Of a stretch of DNA of 64,000 bases, positions 35,207-45,125 are shown piece by piece. Made by a program: the position numbers and the translations under genes. Position 1 is the stretch's first letter. Every line of letters begins with the position of its first letter. The notes under the pieces were generated by a model that saw only the letters and a program-made list of their open reading frames with translations, did not search any database and was not told where the DNA came from. This stretch comes from an uncultured Tateyamaria sp. GTDB taxonomy: Bacteria; Pseudomonadota; Alphaproteobacteria; Rhodobacterales; Rhodobacteraceae. The stretch covers positions 62,001 to 126,000 of the forward strand of contig NZ_CANNDO010000004.1 in NCBI RefSeq assembly GCF_947503385.1. Reading direction: 5' to 3'.

Positions 35207-36505
35207 TCAAAAACCCTCGCTCAGAATCGACGGCTCGCGGCGGCCGGGGCAGTCGCGCCGTGGGCAGATACGACAGGACGGGCCAAGCGGAAGCGGATCC
35301 GGCGCCGTGGTCCGGTCATCCGCGCTGACCGGCACCATCAGCATCGTGGCTTCGGTCAGCGGTGCCACATTGGCCGTTGCGGGCCCCACCACATCGGCAA
35401 TGGCATAGCAGTCGAACAAAGCGGTGCCGCGGCCCAGCATCTCGACTCGTGTGCAAATGGCGACCCCCGGGCGCGCCTGCGCCTCGAACACCGGCCAAAG
35501 TGGGCACGTGGCCCCGTGGCGGGGGATCGCAAAGCCTGACACCGCCTTGCGAAAGATCAGACTGCCCGAACGGTCAGCCACGATCAGACCCAGACTTTGG
35601 TCCTGCAACAACGCAAGCCGGCGCATGGCCTGCGCCACCGGCACGCCGCACGCATTGGCAATGCGGATCGGGTCAAGACCATGTTGCGCCACCGCGTCAC
35701 CCAGAACCGCGTCGGACAGCGCGGCCTGATCGCCCGCAATGCGGCGGAGCACGGTGCGCGCCACGCGGCGCGCGGCATCGGTGGTCAATTCGGGTGCGGC
35801 GGCCAGCACGTCGGATGCGGTACTGGCCTGCGCGTCCAGCCCGTCGAACCGGTAATCATTGGCCCCCAAAAAGGCCTCCACCTCTTCCTGAATGGACAGG
35901 CCCGATGCCGCCTCGCCCGTTTCAGCATCGAGAAAGCCCACCAGCGCCTTGGAACTGTCGGCCAGTCGCTGGCTGTCAGTGTCGAGGTTGGCGTGGAATC
36001 TGCCGCGCCATTCAAGGCTCAAATCCGGATCCTCGGCCAAAATCGACGCGGTGGCGCGGATCGACGCGGCGGTCGACAGGACCTCATGCACGGATGCGGC
36101 AAGGTTTGGGTCATAGGCCAATCGGTCGCTCAACGTCTCGACCGTGCGTTCCAGCGTGCCAATACGGCGGTGTGCTGCGGCCAGCGCTTCGGCCCAGCCG
36201 GGAAAGCGGCCTGCAAATTCATCCACCCGTTCGGCCTCGGATGTGCCCATGTTCTGGGATGCAGCCGCCTCACGCAACGTGGCGATCAACGCGGCTTCGG
36301 CTCCTTCGGTCAATACGGATGGGTCAACGCTTAACGCAGATGCGATGTCGAGCAGCAGCTTGCCGCCGATTCTGCGCCGGTTGTGCTCGATCAGGTTGAG
36401 GTAGGAGGCGGAAATGCCCAAATTGCGCGCCAGATCCGCCTGTTTGAGTCCGGTCATGATGCGACGCTCGCGGATCCGCGTGCCTGCCAGTGCCTCGCGC
36501 GCCAT
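35207..36505 (-). CDS. ScfR-family short-chain fatty acyl-CoA-sensing XRE regulator
   Basis: A 432-residue protein. The N-terminal Xre helix-turn-helix (residues 8-62, GLKQADLARNLGISASYLN) is followed by a long helical part and the DUF2083-type C-terminal domain, with HGATCPLWPVFEA and a cysteine-rich end CRICPRRDCPGR that could bind metal. Relatives such as PccR of Rhodobacter and RamB regulate acetate or propionate assimilation. GGAGGGG precedes the start. It is divergent from the ABC transporter genes and upstream of the response-regulator and SSF-kinase genes. Confidence 0.85.
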   Translation of the reverse strand: MAREALAGTRIRERRIMTGLKQADLARNLGISASYLNLIEHNRRRIGGKLLLDIASALSVDPSVLTEGAEAALIATLREAAASQNMGTSEAERVDEFAGRFPGWAEALAAAHRRIGTLERTVETLSDRLAYDPNLAASVHEVLSTAASIRATASILAEDPDLSLEWRGRFHANLDTDSQRLADSSKALVGFLDAETGEAASGLSIQEEVEAFLGANDYRFDGLDAQASTASDVLAAAPELTTDAARRVARTVLRRIAGDQAALSDAVLGDAVAQHGLDPIRIANACGVPVAQAMRRLALLQDQSLGLIVADRSGSLIFRKAVSGFAIPRHGATCPLWPVFEAQARPGVAICTRVEMLGRGTALFDCYAIADVVGPATANVAPLTEATMLMVPVSADDRTTAPDPLPLGPSCRICPRRDCPGRREPSILSEGF

Positions 36506-36532
36506 GTGCCCCTCCGGTGCTGCCCCAAGGAT

Positions 36533-36616
36533 TTGCGTTGCAATTCAGTGGCTTTCTGCGCTGCAACGTAAGAAACTTTACAATGCATACCATCGCATTG
36601 TGCAAATGTTTACAAA
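36533..36616. promoter_or_regulatory. Palindromic control region between scfR-like gene and ABC transporter
   Basis: ACAATGC at 36580-36586 is mirrored by GCATTGT at 36595-36601 (8-base spacer), continuing into GCAAATGTTTACAAA. Further upstream, TTGCGTTGCAA (36533) and CTGCGCTGCAA (36557) form a direct repeat 24 bases apart. ScfR proteins such as PccR bind TTTGCAAA-type repeats, so GCAA/TTGC-rich elements here are plausible targets, but none matches exactly. Confidence 0.45.
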
Positions 36617-36750
36617 ATAATCATGCCATACGAGGGGTTTATTGCGCAGTTTTCTGTCTTCGCGCCATAACGTCTTTGCACCAATGTGTGCCGTGCGTCG
36701 TGGGTGGAGGAGCCCGCGCCGCACCGTTCAAACGAAACGGGAGGATTTTC

Positions 36751-38088
36751 ATGTCCAAAATGACTCTGTCGCGTCGCGGCGTGCTCACAACCGGCGCAGC
36801 TGCCGGTGCGGGCCTCGCTCTGCCGACTTATCTGCCGGCGGCAAGCCACGCAGGATTTACCAACGCACCCACCGGGAGCACAGTGACACTGGGCTTCAAC
36901 GTACCCCAGACCGGTCCCTACGCTGACGAAGGTGCGGACGAACTGCGCGCCTATGAACTGGCGGTCGAGCACCTGAACGGTGGTGGCGACGGCGGCCTGA
37001 TGAACACGTTCTCGTCCAAAGCCCTGCAAGGCAACGGCATCCTGGGCAAGAAAGTCGAATACGTCACAGGTGATACACAGACCAAATCGGACGCGGCACG
37101 CGCATCGGCCCGGTCGATGATCGAAAAAGACGGCGCCGTGATGATCACGGGCGGTTCGTCCTCGGGTGTGGCTGTGGCCGTGCAGGCGCTCTGCCAAGAG
37201 GCTGGCGTTATCTTCATGGCGGGTCTGACCCACTCCAACGACACCACGGGCAAGGACAAGAAGGCCAATGGCTTCCGCCACTTCTTCAACTCCTACATGT
37301 CCGGTGCGGCGCTCGCGCCGATCCTTGGTGCAAACTACGGCACCGACCGCAAGGCGTACCACCTGACCGCTGACTACAACTGGGGCTACACCACAGAAGA
37401 AGCGGTGCGGACCTCGACCGAAGCGATTGGCTGGGAAACCGTGGCCGCGGTGAAAACACCGCTGACACAGACCGACTTCTCGTCCTATATCGCGCCGGTT
37501 CTGCAATCGGGTGCGGACGTGCTGGTTCTGAACCACTACGGCGGCAACATGGTGAACTCGCTGACCAACGCGGTTCAGTTCGGCCTGCGCGACAAGCTGG
37601 TGAACAACAAGAACTTCGAAATCGTTGTTCCGCTCTACTCGCGCCTGATGGCGAAGGGTGCGGGTGCCAACGTGAAGGGCATCTTTGGGTCCACCAACTG
37701 GCACTGGTCGCTGCAAGACGAAGGCTCCAAAGCGTTCGTGCAATCCTTCGGCACCAAATACGGCTTCCCGCCCAGCCAGGCGGCACACACCTGCTACGTT
37801 CAGGCGATGCTGTACGCGGACGCCGTGGAACGCGCCGGGTCGTTCAACCCTTGCGCGGTGGCCGAAGCCCTTGAGGACTTCGAATTCGACGGCATGGGCA
37901 ATGGCCCGACCCTCTACCGCGCCGAAGACCACCAGTGCTTTAAGGACGTGCTGGTCGTGAAAGGGAAAGAGAACCCGACTTCGGATTTCGACCTTCTCGA
38001 GATCGTGGAAGTCACGCCGACAAGCCAGGTCACCTACGACGCCTCCATCTTTGGCGGCGAGCTGGGCACCTGCAACCCCGGCGCCTAA
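36751..38088 (+). CDS. Tat-exported ABC transporter substrate-binding protein (Liv/amide type)
   Basis: A 445-residue periplasmic type 1 binding protein with a Tat-like signal (LSRRGVLTTGAAAGAGLALP). The two-lobed ligand domain is marked by VTLGFNVPQTGPYADEG and the Ser/Thr-rich GGSSSGVAVAV pocket. GGGAGGA precedes ATG 36751. The family binds branched-chain amino acids, urea, amides or small acids. The divergent ScfR-type regulator suggests a short-chain acid or related compound, but this is inference. A hairpin separates it from the permease genes. Confidence 0.88.
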   Translation: MSKMTLSRRGVLTTGAAAGAGLALPTYLPAASHAGFTNAPTGSTVTLGFNVPQTGPYADEGADELRAYELAVEHLNGGGDGGLMNTFSSKALQGNGILGKKVEYVTGDTQTKSDAARASARSMIEKDGAVMITGGSSSGVAVAVQALCQEAGVIFMAGLTHSNDTTGKDKKANGFRHFFNSYMSGAALAPILGANYGTDRKAYHLTADYNWGYTTEEAVRTSTEAIGWETVAAVKTPLTQTDFSSYIAPVLQSGADVLVLNHYGGNMVNSLTNAVQFGLRDKLVNNKNFEIVVPLYSRLMAKGAGANVKGIFGSTNWHWSLQDEGSKAFVQSFGTKYGFPPSQAAHTCYVQAMLYADAVERAGSFNPCAVAEALEDFEFDGMGNGPTLYRAEDHQCFKDVLVVKGKENPTSDFDLLEIVEVTPTSQVTYDASIFGGELGTCNPGA

Positions 38089-38105
38089 GGCTCTTGGACA
38101 AGATC

Positions 38106-38128
38106 AGGGTGGGCAGATTGCCCACCCT
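38106..38128. repeat. REP-like hairpin after the binding-protein gene
   Basis: AGGGTGGGCA (38106-38115) and TGCCCACCCT (38119-38128) form a perfect 10-bp stem with a 3-base loop. No T run follows. The 13-base core GGGCAGATTGCCC occurs in opposite orientation at 41200-41212 in the same operon. It probably stabilises the binding-protein mRNA or limits read-through into the permease genes. Confidence 0.75.
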
Positions 38129-38185
38129 ACCCACAGGCTGTGACAACCGGCCTGCTCTCTCTCATTCCAACCAAAGGTCCGACCG

Positions 38186-39217
38186 ATGGAAGCCATCATC
38201 CTGCAAGTCTTGAACGGCCTCGACAAAGGCTCGGCCTACGCGCTGATCGCGTTGGGCCTGACCCTGATCTTCGGCACGTTGGGCGTCGTCAATTTCGCCC
38301 ACGGGGCGCTGTTCATGATCGGTGCGTTCTGTGCTGTCACCCTCAGCCGCATCCTCACCCTCAGCCACACCATCGTGGATGAGACGCAAAAGGACTTTCT
38401 CGGCAACCCGCTCAAGGTCGAAGTGCCTTATGTCTACGACTGGTTCGGACAGGCCACGGGCGATGTGATCATAGATTGGGCCGTCCCGCTATCGATCCTG
38501 TTCGCCATCCCGGTCATGGTGGCCATCGGCGTGCTGATGGAGCGCGGGCTGATCAAGCATTTTTACAAGCGCCCCCACGCGGACCAAATCCTTGTGACCT
38601 TTGGCCTCGCGATCGTGCTTCAGGAAATCATCAAGTATTACTATGGCGCCAATCCGATCCCGACGCCTGCGCCGTCGGCATTTGTCGGATCGTTCGATTT
38701 TGGAACCATGCTGGGCTTTGAAGCCAACCAGATCATCTACCCCTACTGGCGTATCATCTACTTTGCCTTTGCCGCGATCATCATCGGTGCCGTCTTTGCG
38801 TTCTTGCAGTTCACCACCTTCGGGATGGTGGTCCGCGCTGGCATGGCGGACCGCGAGACCGTGCAACTGTTGGGCATCAACATTGACAAGCGATTCACGC
38901 TCATGTTCGGCATCGCGGCTGCGGTCGCGGGGCTGGCGGGTGTGATGTACACGCCGATCAACTCACCCAACTACCACATGGGCATGGACTTCCTCGTGCT
39001 GAGCTTTGTGGTGGTGGTTGTGGGCGGCATGGGGTCCCTTCCCGGTGCTGTTCTGGCGGGGTTTGTTCTGGGCATTCTGGAAAGCTTTGCGTCGATGCGC
39101 GAGGTGCTGGCGATCCTGCCGGGCCTGAACCAGATCATCATCTACCTTGTCGCAATCATCATTCTGCTGACCCGTCCTCGGGGCCTTATGGGCCGCAAGG
39201 GCGTGATGGAGGACTAA
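38186..39217 (+). CDS. Branched-chain-type ABC transporter permease (LivH-like)
   Basis: A 343-residue inner-membrane permease with about nine helices. It has the LivH N-terminus ILQVLNGLDKGSAYALIALGLT and the family-typical GxLAGVMYTPI and GMGSLPGAVLAG near the C-terminus. It pairs with the LivM-like permease that begins three bases later, forming the transmembrane part of the importer. Confidence 0.93.
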   Translation: MEAIILQVLNGLDKGSAYALIALGLTLIFGTLGVVNFAHGALFMIGAFCAVTLSRILTLSHTIVDETQKDFLGNPLKVEVPYVYDWFGQATGDVIIDWAVPLSILFAIPVMVAIGVLMERGLIKHFYKRPHADQILVTFGLAIVLQEIIKYYYGANPIPTPAPSAFVGSFDFGTMLGFEANQIIYPYWRIIYFAFAAIIIGAVFAFLQFTTFGMVVRAGMADRETVQLLGINIDKRFTLMFGIAAAVAGLAGVMYTPINSPNYHMGMDFLVLSFVVVVVGGMGSLPGAVLAGFVLGILESFASMREVLAILPGLNQIIIYLVAIIILLTRPRGLMGRKGVMED

Positions 39218-39220
39218 GCC

Positions 39221-40420
39221 ATGCTCGGACTTGAAGCCAAAGACTTCCGCCTGCTGATCCTCGTCGCGATCCTGACGATGGCAGCGCCTTTCCTGCTCAA
39301 CCCTTTCCCCGAAGGCTCCGGCCTTGCGCAGTTCAACGCGGGCTACCCCGACCTGATGCAGCGCTTTGTGATCTTTGGGATTTTTGCGATTGGGTTCAAC
39401 ATCCTCTTCGGCCTGACCGGCTACCTCAGCTTTGGGCACGCCGCGTTTCTGGGTGTCGGGTCCTATGCCGCGATCTGGATGATGAAGCTGCTGACCATGA
39501 ACGTGATCCCTGCGATCATCGTGTCGGTCATCGTTGCCGGTATCTTTTCACTCGCGGTGGGGTGGATCTCGCTCCGGCGGTCTGGCATCTACTTTTCGAT
39601 CCTGACACTGGCCTTTGCTCAGATGTCCTATTCGCTGGCCTATTCGGTGCTCACACCGATCACGGGCGGTGAAACGGGCCTCCAACCCAAGGTGAATGAT
39701 CCGCGCATTCTGGACGGAGCACTGACCGAAGGCGGAACGCCCAAAGCCAACCTCTTTGGCCTTGAGATGGGGTCGAGCATCGAATGGGGTGTGGGCAACT
39801 GGCTGTTCACTTTCAACGCAGGCTACTACGTTGCCGCAATCGTGATGCTTGCCGCGTTCTATCTGTCGATCCGCATCTTCCGCTCGCCCTTTGGCATGAT
39901 GCTGCGGGCTGTCAAATCGAACCAGCAGCGCCTGAACTATACCGGCCTCAACGCCAAACCCTACACGCTGGCCGCGTTCGTGATCTCGGGCATGTATGCC
40001 GGTCTGGCTGGCGGTCTGATGGTCGCCATGGACACACAAGTGGGCGCGGAGCGTATGTTCTGGACCGCCTCGGGCGAAGTTGTCCTGATGTCCATTCTGG
40101 GCGGTGTCGGCACGCTGATCGGCCCTGTTCTGGGGGCCGGTGCGATCAAGTACATGGAAAACATCCTGTCCAAGATCAACAGCGACATCCTGCACACGTG
40201 GTTTGCCTTTCTGCCTGACGGGCTCGAAGACTTCGTGGTCACACTGATCTACCCCTTTATCGGCAAGGGCTGGCACCTCACCCTCGGCCTGATCTTCATG
40301 GCTGTGGTGATCTTCCTGCCCGGCGGCCTTGTCGAAGGCGGCCAGCGGATTGCGCGCCTCTTTGGCCGCAAGAAAAAGTCGACTGACACGCCTGACGGCA
40401 AAACCACGCCTGCGGAATAA
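39221..40420 (+). CDS. Branched-chain-type ABC transporter permease (LivM-like)
   Basis: A 399-residue membrane protein. It has the LivM signature [23 protein letters not shown]-type region (residues 53-75) and [16 protein letters not shown] near the C-terminus, and ends in a charged cytoplasmic tail. An unusually long loop between about 150 and 190 carries [19 protein letters not shown]. It follows the LivH-like gene directly and precedes the two ATPases. Confidence 0.93.
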   Translation: MLGLEAKDFRLLILVAILTMAAPFLLNPFPEGSGLAQFNAGYPDLMQRFVIFGIFAIGFNILFGLTGYLSFGHAAFLGVGSYAAIWMMKLLTMNVIPAIIVSVIVAGIFSLAVGWISLRRSGIYFSILTLAFAQMSYSLAYSVLTPITGGETGLQPKVNDPRILDGALTEGGTPKANLFGLEMGSSIEWGVGNWLFTFNAGYYVAAIVMLAAFYLSIRIFRSPFGMMLRAVKSNQQRLNYTGLNAKPYTLAAFVISGMYAGLAGGLMVAMDTQVGAERMFWTASGEVVLMSILGGVGTLIGPVLGAGAIKYMENILSKINSDILHTWFAFLPDGLEDFVVTLIYPFIGKGWHLTLGLIFMAVVIFLPGGLVEGGQRIARLFGRKKKSTDTPDGKTTPAE

Positions 40421-40431
40421 GGAGAGAACTC

Positions 40432-41196
40432 ATGGGTATCCTTGAAGTCAAAAACGTGGGCAAACGGTTCGGTGGTCTGCAAGCGCTGGGGGACGTGAAC
40501 CTCAGCGTAACCGAGAACACGGTGCACGCCATCATCGGGCCAAATGGCGCGGGCAAATCGACCCTGCTGAACTGTCTGGTGGGCAAGCTGATCCCCGACA
40601 CCGGCTCTGTCATGTTCGACGGGCAGTCGGTGCTGGGCCGCAAGCCCTACGAAATCAACCAGATGGGCATTTCCCGTGTGTTCCAGACACCGGAAATCTT
40701 TGGCGATCTGAGCGTGATGGAAAACATGATGATCCCCTGCTTTGCCAAGCGGGACGGTTCATTCAGGCCAAACGCTTTTATGGATATGTTCAAAGACCGC
40801 GAAATCGTCGAACGGGCCGAACAGATGCTCGAAGAGATGAACATGGCCGACGCCCGCAACGACAATGCCGCCACCATGTCGCGCGGCAACAAACGGCGGC
40901 TCGAGATTGGCATGTGTCTGGCGCAGGAACCGCGCCTGTTGCTGCTGGACGAACCCACCGCCGGTATGGCGCGGGCCGACACCAACAACACCATCGATCT
41001 GCTCAAGCAGATCAAGGAAGAGCGTGACATCACCATTTCGATCATCGAACACGACATGCATGTGGTGTTTTCGCTGGCCGAACGGATCACGGTGCTGGCA
41101 CAGGGCACCCCGCTGGTCGAAGACACGCCCGACAATATCAAGGGTCACCCCAAAGTGCGCGAAGCGTATCTGGGCGAAACGCAGGACGCCGCGTAG
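40432..41196 (+). CDS. Branched-chain-type ABC transporter ATPase (LivG-like)
   Basis: A 254-residue ATPase. Walker A is GPNGAGKST, Walker B LLLLDEPTAGM, and a switch His lies in IIEHDMHVVF. The signature region reads MSRGNKRRLEIGM instead of the usual LSGGQ-type motif; LivG proteins often vary here, but this is a notable departure. GGAGAG precedes the start. Confidence 0.92.
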   Translation: MGILEVKNVGKRFGGLQALGDVNLSVTENTVHAIIGPNGAGKSTLLNCLVGKLIPDTGSVMFDGQSVLGRKPYEINQMGISRVFQTPEIFGDLSVMENMMIPCFAKRDGSFRPNAFMDMFKDREIVERAEQMLEEMNMADARNDNAATMSRGNKRRLEIGMCLAQEPRLLLLDEPTAGMARADTNNTIDLLKQIKEERDITISIIEHDMHVVFSLAERITVLAQGTPLVEDTPDNIKGHPKVREAYLGETQDAA

Positions 41197-41197
41197 C

Positions 41198-41214
41198 ATG
41201 GGCAATCTGCCCAT
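41198..41214. repeat. REP-like hairpin between livG- and livF-like genes
   Basis: ATGGGCA (41198-41204) and TGCCCAT (41208-41214) form a 7-bp stem with loop ATC. Its core GGGCAATCTGCCC is the exact reverse complement of the core of the hairpin at 38111-38123, so the two are inverted copies of the same element. Confidence 0.7.
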
Positions 41215-41241
41215 CGCGCGTCACATCACGAGGACTGACAC

Positions 41242-41997
41242 ATGAACGTCAAACCTGATTTCTCCAAGGGCGTGAGCCACGCCCAGACCGCCCCGGCCTT
41301 TCTCAGCGTGTGGGACATGCACGCCTATTACGGCGAAAGCTACATCGTTCAGGGCATCAGCTTTAACGTCCACGAGGGCGAAATCCTCGCCCTTCTGGGC
41401 CGCAACGGTGCGGGCAAAACCTCGACCCTGCGGTCCATTGCGCGCATTGGCGACCCACAAGTGACCCATGGCGAGATTTGGCTGGACCACCAGCCCCTGC
41501 ACAAAATGTCGAGCCATGAGGCCAGTCAGGCCGGGCTTGGCCTTGTGCCCGAAGACCGGCGCATCATCCCCGGCCTCACCGTCGAAGAGAACCTCAAGCT
41601 GGCGCAAATCGCCCCGCCCATCGGGTGGTCAATCGAACGGCTTTATGACCTGTTCCCGCGTCTTGGCGAACGCCGCACCCAAGAAGGCACGACATTGTCA
41701 GGGGGTGAACAGCAGATGCTGTCCATTGCTCGCGCGCTGGCCCGTGACATCAAGGTGCTGCTGCTGGATGAGCCCTATGAGGGGCTGGCACCCGTGATCG
41801 TGGATGAGATCGAAAAAACCCTGACCATCATCAAGGAACAGGGGATCACCACGATCCTTGTGGAACAGAATGCCGTGCGCGCGCTGCAACTGGCCGACCG
41901 CGCCATCATCCTCGACACAGGTGGCATCGTCTTTGACGGCAGCGCCGCCGAAGTTCTTGAGAATGAGGAACTGCGCTCCGAATACCTTGCGATCTGA
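41242..41997 (+). CDS. Branched-chain-type ABC transporter ATPase (LivF-like)
   Basis: A 251-residue ATPase and partner of the LivG-like protein. Walker A is GRNGAGKTS, the signature LSGGEQQM, Walker B VLLLDEPYEGL, and the LivF-typical TTILVEQNAVRAL follows. It carries an N-terminal extension of about 20 residues before the first strand. It is the last gene of the transporter operon; no clear terminator follows. Confidence 0.93.
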   Translation: MNVKPDFSKGVSHAQTAPAFLSVWDMHAYYGESYIVQGISFNVHEGEILALLGRNGAGKTSTLRSIARIGDPQVTHGEIWLDHQPLHKMSSHEASQAGLGLVPEDRRIIPGLTVEENLKLAQIAPPIGWSIERLYDLFPRLGERRTQEGTTLSGGEQQMLSIARALARDIKVLLLDEPYEGLAPVIVDEIEKTLTIIKEQGITTILVEQNAVRALQLADRAIILDTGGIVFDGSAAEVLENEELRSEYLAI

Positions 41998-42490
41998 TTT
42001 TTCGATCATGCGCGGCCCGCATTAAAGGACGGCGCTACCCGGCCATTGAGCATGGTCCTCACCTGATGGTCTCCGTCGGCGTCATTGCGACGGGCGTCGT
42101 GTACAGGGTGATGGGCGGCGTTTTTGCGGCCCTTGGCATTGCGCAGGGACTGCTGACGGTCTTTTGTGCGTTGGGCGGGCGTCTTGGGGGCCAAAGTGCC
42201 AATCGTGACCGGCGCGATCATCAGTGGCGCAGCCGCGTCGTGGTCAGCGTGAGGCGTGGAACAGGCCACAGGGGTCAGGACGCCATGGCGGCTCAGATGG
42301 CCGGTCATCGTCGCCCTTGCCCCTCCGCTCGTGACCTGAACCTTGCGCATCTGGCACAGATGCCACCGCCAAAAGCCCCTGCCCCACATCACACCGTCAG
42401 GGCGCTTTCCTCCCTCCGCATCGCCCGCTATAAGCACGGGCGAGCAAGATGTGGCATCCAGTGCCCAGTGCCAACAGGTTGAGGACTTCA
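41998..42490. other. 493-base gap before accB, no supported gene
   Basis: Two overlapping opposite-strand open frames exist (42066-42482 plus and 42006-42497 minus). Neither has a ribosome site, a recognisable domain or normal protein composition. The stretch should contain the accBC promoter and leader. I see no riboswitch or strong operator in it. Confidence 0.5.
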
Positions 42491-42979
42491 ATGACAAAAA
42501 GCACCCATGACGCGGACGTCGCCTTTATCCAGGCACTGGCGGAACTGCTGCGCGAGAACGACCTGACCGAACTACAGGTCAAACGTGAGTATGGCGAAGA
42601 TGACAGCCTGAATGTGCGGGTCTCCCGCCAAAAGATACAGGCCGCAGCCCCGGCACCCGTTGCCGTCGCGGCCCCTGTCGCAGAGGCCCCCGCAGGTGCC
42701 CCAGCACCCGCAGCGGCGGAACCTGCTGCCGATCCGGTCAATGACCCCGGTGCGGTGACCTCCCCCATGGTGGGCACGGTCTATCTACAGGCTGAGCCCG
42801 GTGCGCCCGCTTTTGTCAGCGTCGGCGCGCAAGTGAACGAAGGCGACACGCTGATGATCGTCGAGGCGATGAAAACCATGAACCACATCCCCGCACCGCG
42901 CGCGGGCACCGTCAAGCGCATCCTCGTTGACGACGGCGCCGCGGTCGAGTTTGGCGCGCCGCTTGTGATCCTCGAATAA
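42491..42979 (+). CDS. accB: Biotin carboxyl carrier protein of acetyl-CoA carboxylase
   Basis: A 162-residue protein. The helical N-terminal part is followed by an Ala/Pro-rich linker (about 51-85) and the biotinyl domain with target Lys128 in VEAMKTMNH. It carries the carboxyl group between biotin carboxylase and carboxyltransferase in fatty-acid synthesis. Start ATG 42491 has GAGG six bases upstream. Thirteen bases separate it from accC. Confidence 0.95.
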   Translation: MTKSTHDADVAFIQALAELLRENDLTELQVKREYGEDDSLNVRVSRQKIQAAAPAPVAVAAPVAEAPAGAPAPAAAEPAADPVNDPGAVTSPMVGTVYLQAEPGAPAFVSVGAQVNEGDTLMIVEAMKTMNHIPAPRAGTVKRILVDDGAAVEFGAPLVILE

Positions 42980-42992
42980 GGGGGCGGCCACG

Positions 42993-44339
42993 ATGTTCAG
43001 CAAAATCCTAGTGGCGAACCGGGGCGAGATTGCCCTGCGCGTCATCCGTGCCGCCCGCGAGATGGGCATCGCCACCGTAGCGGTGCATTCGACTGCGGAT
43101 GCGGATGCCATGCACGTGCGTATGGCCGACGAATCCGTCTGCATTGGCCCGCCCGCATCGCCGCAATCCTACCTTAGCTTTCCGGCCATCATTTCCGCCT
43201 GCGAAATCACGGGCGCCGAGGCCATCCACCCCGGATACGGCTTTCTGTCGGAGAACGCACAATTCGTTCAAATCGTCGAAGATCACGACCTGACATTCAT
43301 CGGCCCCACAGCCGAGCATATCCGTGTCATGGGCGACAAGATCACCGCCAAAGACACGATGAAGGCGCTTGGCGTACCTTGTGTGCCCGGATCGGACGGC
43401 GGTGTCGCAACCCTCGAAGAAGCCAAGGCGCTTGGCGAGGAGATGGGCTACCCCGTCATCATCAAAGCCACCGCAGGTGGCGGCGGACGCGGCATGAAAG
43501 TGGCACAAACAGCCGCCGACATGGAAAGCGCGTTCATGACGGCCCGCGCCGAAGGCAAAGCGGCGTTTGGAAATGACGAAGTCTATATCGAAAAGTACCT
43601 GACAACGCCGCGCCATATCGAAATTCAGGTCTTTGGTGACGGCAAAGGACGCGCCGTGCATCTGGGCGAACGGGATTGTTCGCTGCAACGCCGCCACCAA
43701 AAGGTGTTCGAGGAGGCCCCCGGCCCCAGCATCAGCCCTGAAGAGCGCGCAGAGATCGGTCGCGTTTGTGCCGAGGCCGTGGCCAAGATCAATTATATCG
43801 GCGCAGGCACCATCGAGTTCCTCTATGAAAACGGTGAATTCTACTTCATCGAGATGAACACCCGCCTACAGGTCGAACACCCGGTCACAGAGGCCATCTT
43901 TGGTGTCGACCTCGTGCGTGAGCAGATTCGCGTGGCCGCAGGGCTCGACATGTCGTTCCATCAGGACGATCTCGAGATCAACGGCCACTCCATCGAGGTG
44001 CGGCTGAACGCGGAAAAGCTGCCCAACTTTTCCCCCTCTCCCGGCACGATCACGCAATATCACGCGCCCGGGGGCTTGGGTGTTCGGATCGATTCCGCGC
44101 TTTATGACGGCTACCGCATCCCACCTTACTACGACAGCCTGATCGGCAAGCTGATCGTGCATGGTCGCGACCGCGCCGAAGCCCTGTCGCGGCTCAACCG
44201 GGCCTTGGGCGAGCTAATCATTGACGGGATCGACACAACGGTGCCGCTGTTCCACGCCTTGTTGGCGGAAAAGGACATCCACACCGGTGATTACAACATC
44301 CACTGGCTGGAAAAATGGCTGGAGGCGCAGGAGGCCTAG
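42993..44339 (+). CDS. accC: Biotin carboxylase subunit of acetyl-CoA carboxylase
   Basis: A 448-residue ATP-grasp enzyme that carboxylates the AccB biotin using bicarbonate and ATP. The N-terminal [20 protein letters not shown] is the family signature; the ATP loop [12 protein letters not shown] and the catalytic [14 protein letters not shown] are intact. It is in the standard accBC order and ends overlapping a convergent methyltransferase gene by 4 bases. Confidence 0.96.
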   Translation: MFSKILVANRGEIALRVIRAAREMGIATVAVHSTADADAMHVRMADESVCIGPPASPQSYLSFPAIISACEITGAEAIHPGYGFLSENAQFVQIVEDHDLTFIGPTAEHIRVMGDKITAKDTMKALGVPCVPGSDGGVATLEEAKALGEEMGYPVIIKATAGGGGRGMKVAQTAADMESAFMTARAEGKAAFGNDEVYIEKYLTTPRHIEIQVFGDGKGRAVHLGERDCSLQRRHQKVFEEAPGPSISPEERAEIGRVCAEAVAKINYIGAGTIEFLYENGEFYFIEMNTRLQVEHPVTEAIFGVDLVREQIRVAAGLDMSFHQDDLEINGHSIEVRLNAEKLPNFSPSPGTITQYHAPGGLGVRIDSALYDGYRIPPYYDSLIGKLIVHGRDRAEALSRLNRALGELIIDGIDTTVPLFHALLAEKDIHTGDYNIHWLEKWLEAQEA

Positions 44340-45043
44340 TCTCTTGCGACGAGGTGGCAGAATGCCCGGCGCTTGCGCTCAGTCCTGAAATAGTCGCCCA
44401 GACCCTTCATGTCATTGATGGCAAGCTGATTGTCGTCGTACCAGTGACAGTCGTAACCCAGCGCCTGCGCCATGCGTTCCATCGCCAAAAAGCTTGGAAT
44501 GCCGACAATGGCGCGCGCCTGCCCGGCGACCTGAGGCGTGGCGTTGGTCGGTTTGGCGGTGTCTTCCATCACCAGCGTGATGTTCGACCCTTTGGCCAAC
44601 GCAAATTCACTGTCAATCAGGACCAGAGGCGCACCCAGACGCTTGATCAATTGCAGCAATCGAACGTGGTCCATGACGTGGTAAAATATCCCGAACAGCG
44701 CGACGACATCGTATTGTGCGCCCGCGGCAACTTCTGCTTCCAAGGCCTGCCACAGATCGGCGCAGCGCATCTGGACCCGCGACTTGAATGGCGTATCTGG
44801 AAAGCGCGCAAATTGGTCGACTGCCGCTTGGCGCCCTTCCACTGCGACGACTTCGGCCGCACCCGCAGCGGCAAGCGCATAGGCCCACCGCCCATCATGC
44901 GCGCCCAGATCCAAAACCCGTGCCCCGTTCAGCTGCGCGACAAAGGGCGAAATGAGCATCGCGTGCCGCTTGTTCAGGCGCAACACGGCCATGTCGTCCT
45001 CGCCGTAGCCGGGCAATTCCCCGAGAAAGTCAAAAAAGCCCAC
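44336..45043 (-). CDS. Class I SAM-dependent methyltransferase
   Basis: A 235-residue Rossmann methyltransferase with the SAM motif [18 protein letters not shown], acidic residue in VVAVEG, and [20 protein letters not shown]. The target is unknown. It sits on the minus strand between accC and aat, which are usually close together in this order, so it may be a lineage-specific insertion. Confidence 0.82.
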   Translation of the reverse strand: MGFFDFLGELPGYGEDDMAVLRLNKRHAMLISPFVAQLNGARVLDLGAHDGRWAYALAAAGAAEVVAVEGRQAAVDQFARFPDTPFKSRVQMRCADLWQALEAEVAAGAQYDVVALFGIFYHVMDHVRLLQLIKRLGAPLVLIDSEFALAKGSNITLVMEDTAKPTNATPQVAGQARAIVGIPSFLAMERMAQALGYDCHWYDDNQLAINDMKGLGDYFRTERKRRAFCHLVARD

Positions 45044-45125
45044 GTTCCCTCGCCTTTAACGTTCCTGCACTTCGCAGTACCCTGTCGCTATGTGCGTGGC
45101 AATTCAGCAGGCTGGACCCAAGAAC

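Noticed and set aside
42006-42497. Opposed open frames (163 aa minus, 138 aa plus) before accB
   Set aside because: No domain, no ribosome site and overlapping on both strands; typical chance frames in high-GC DNA.
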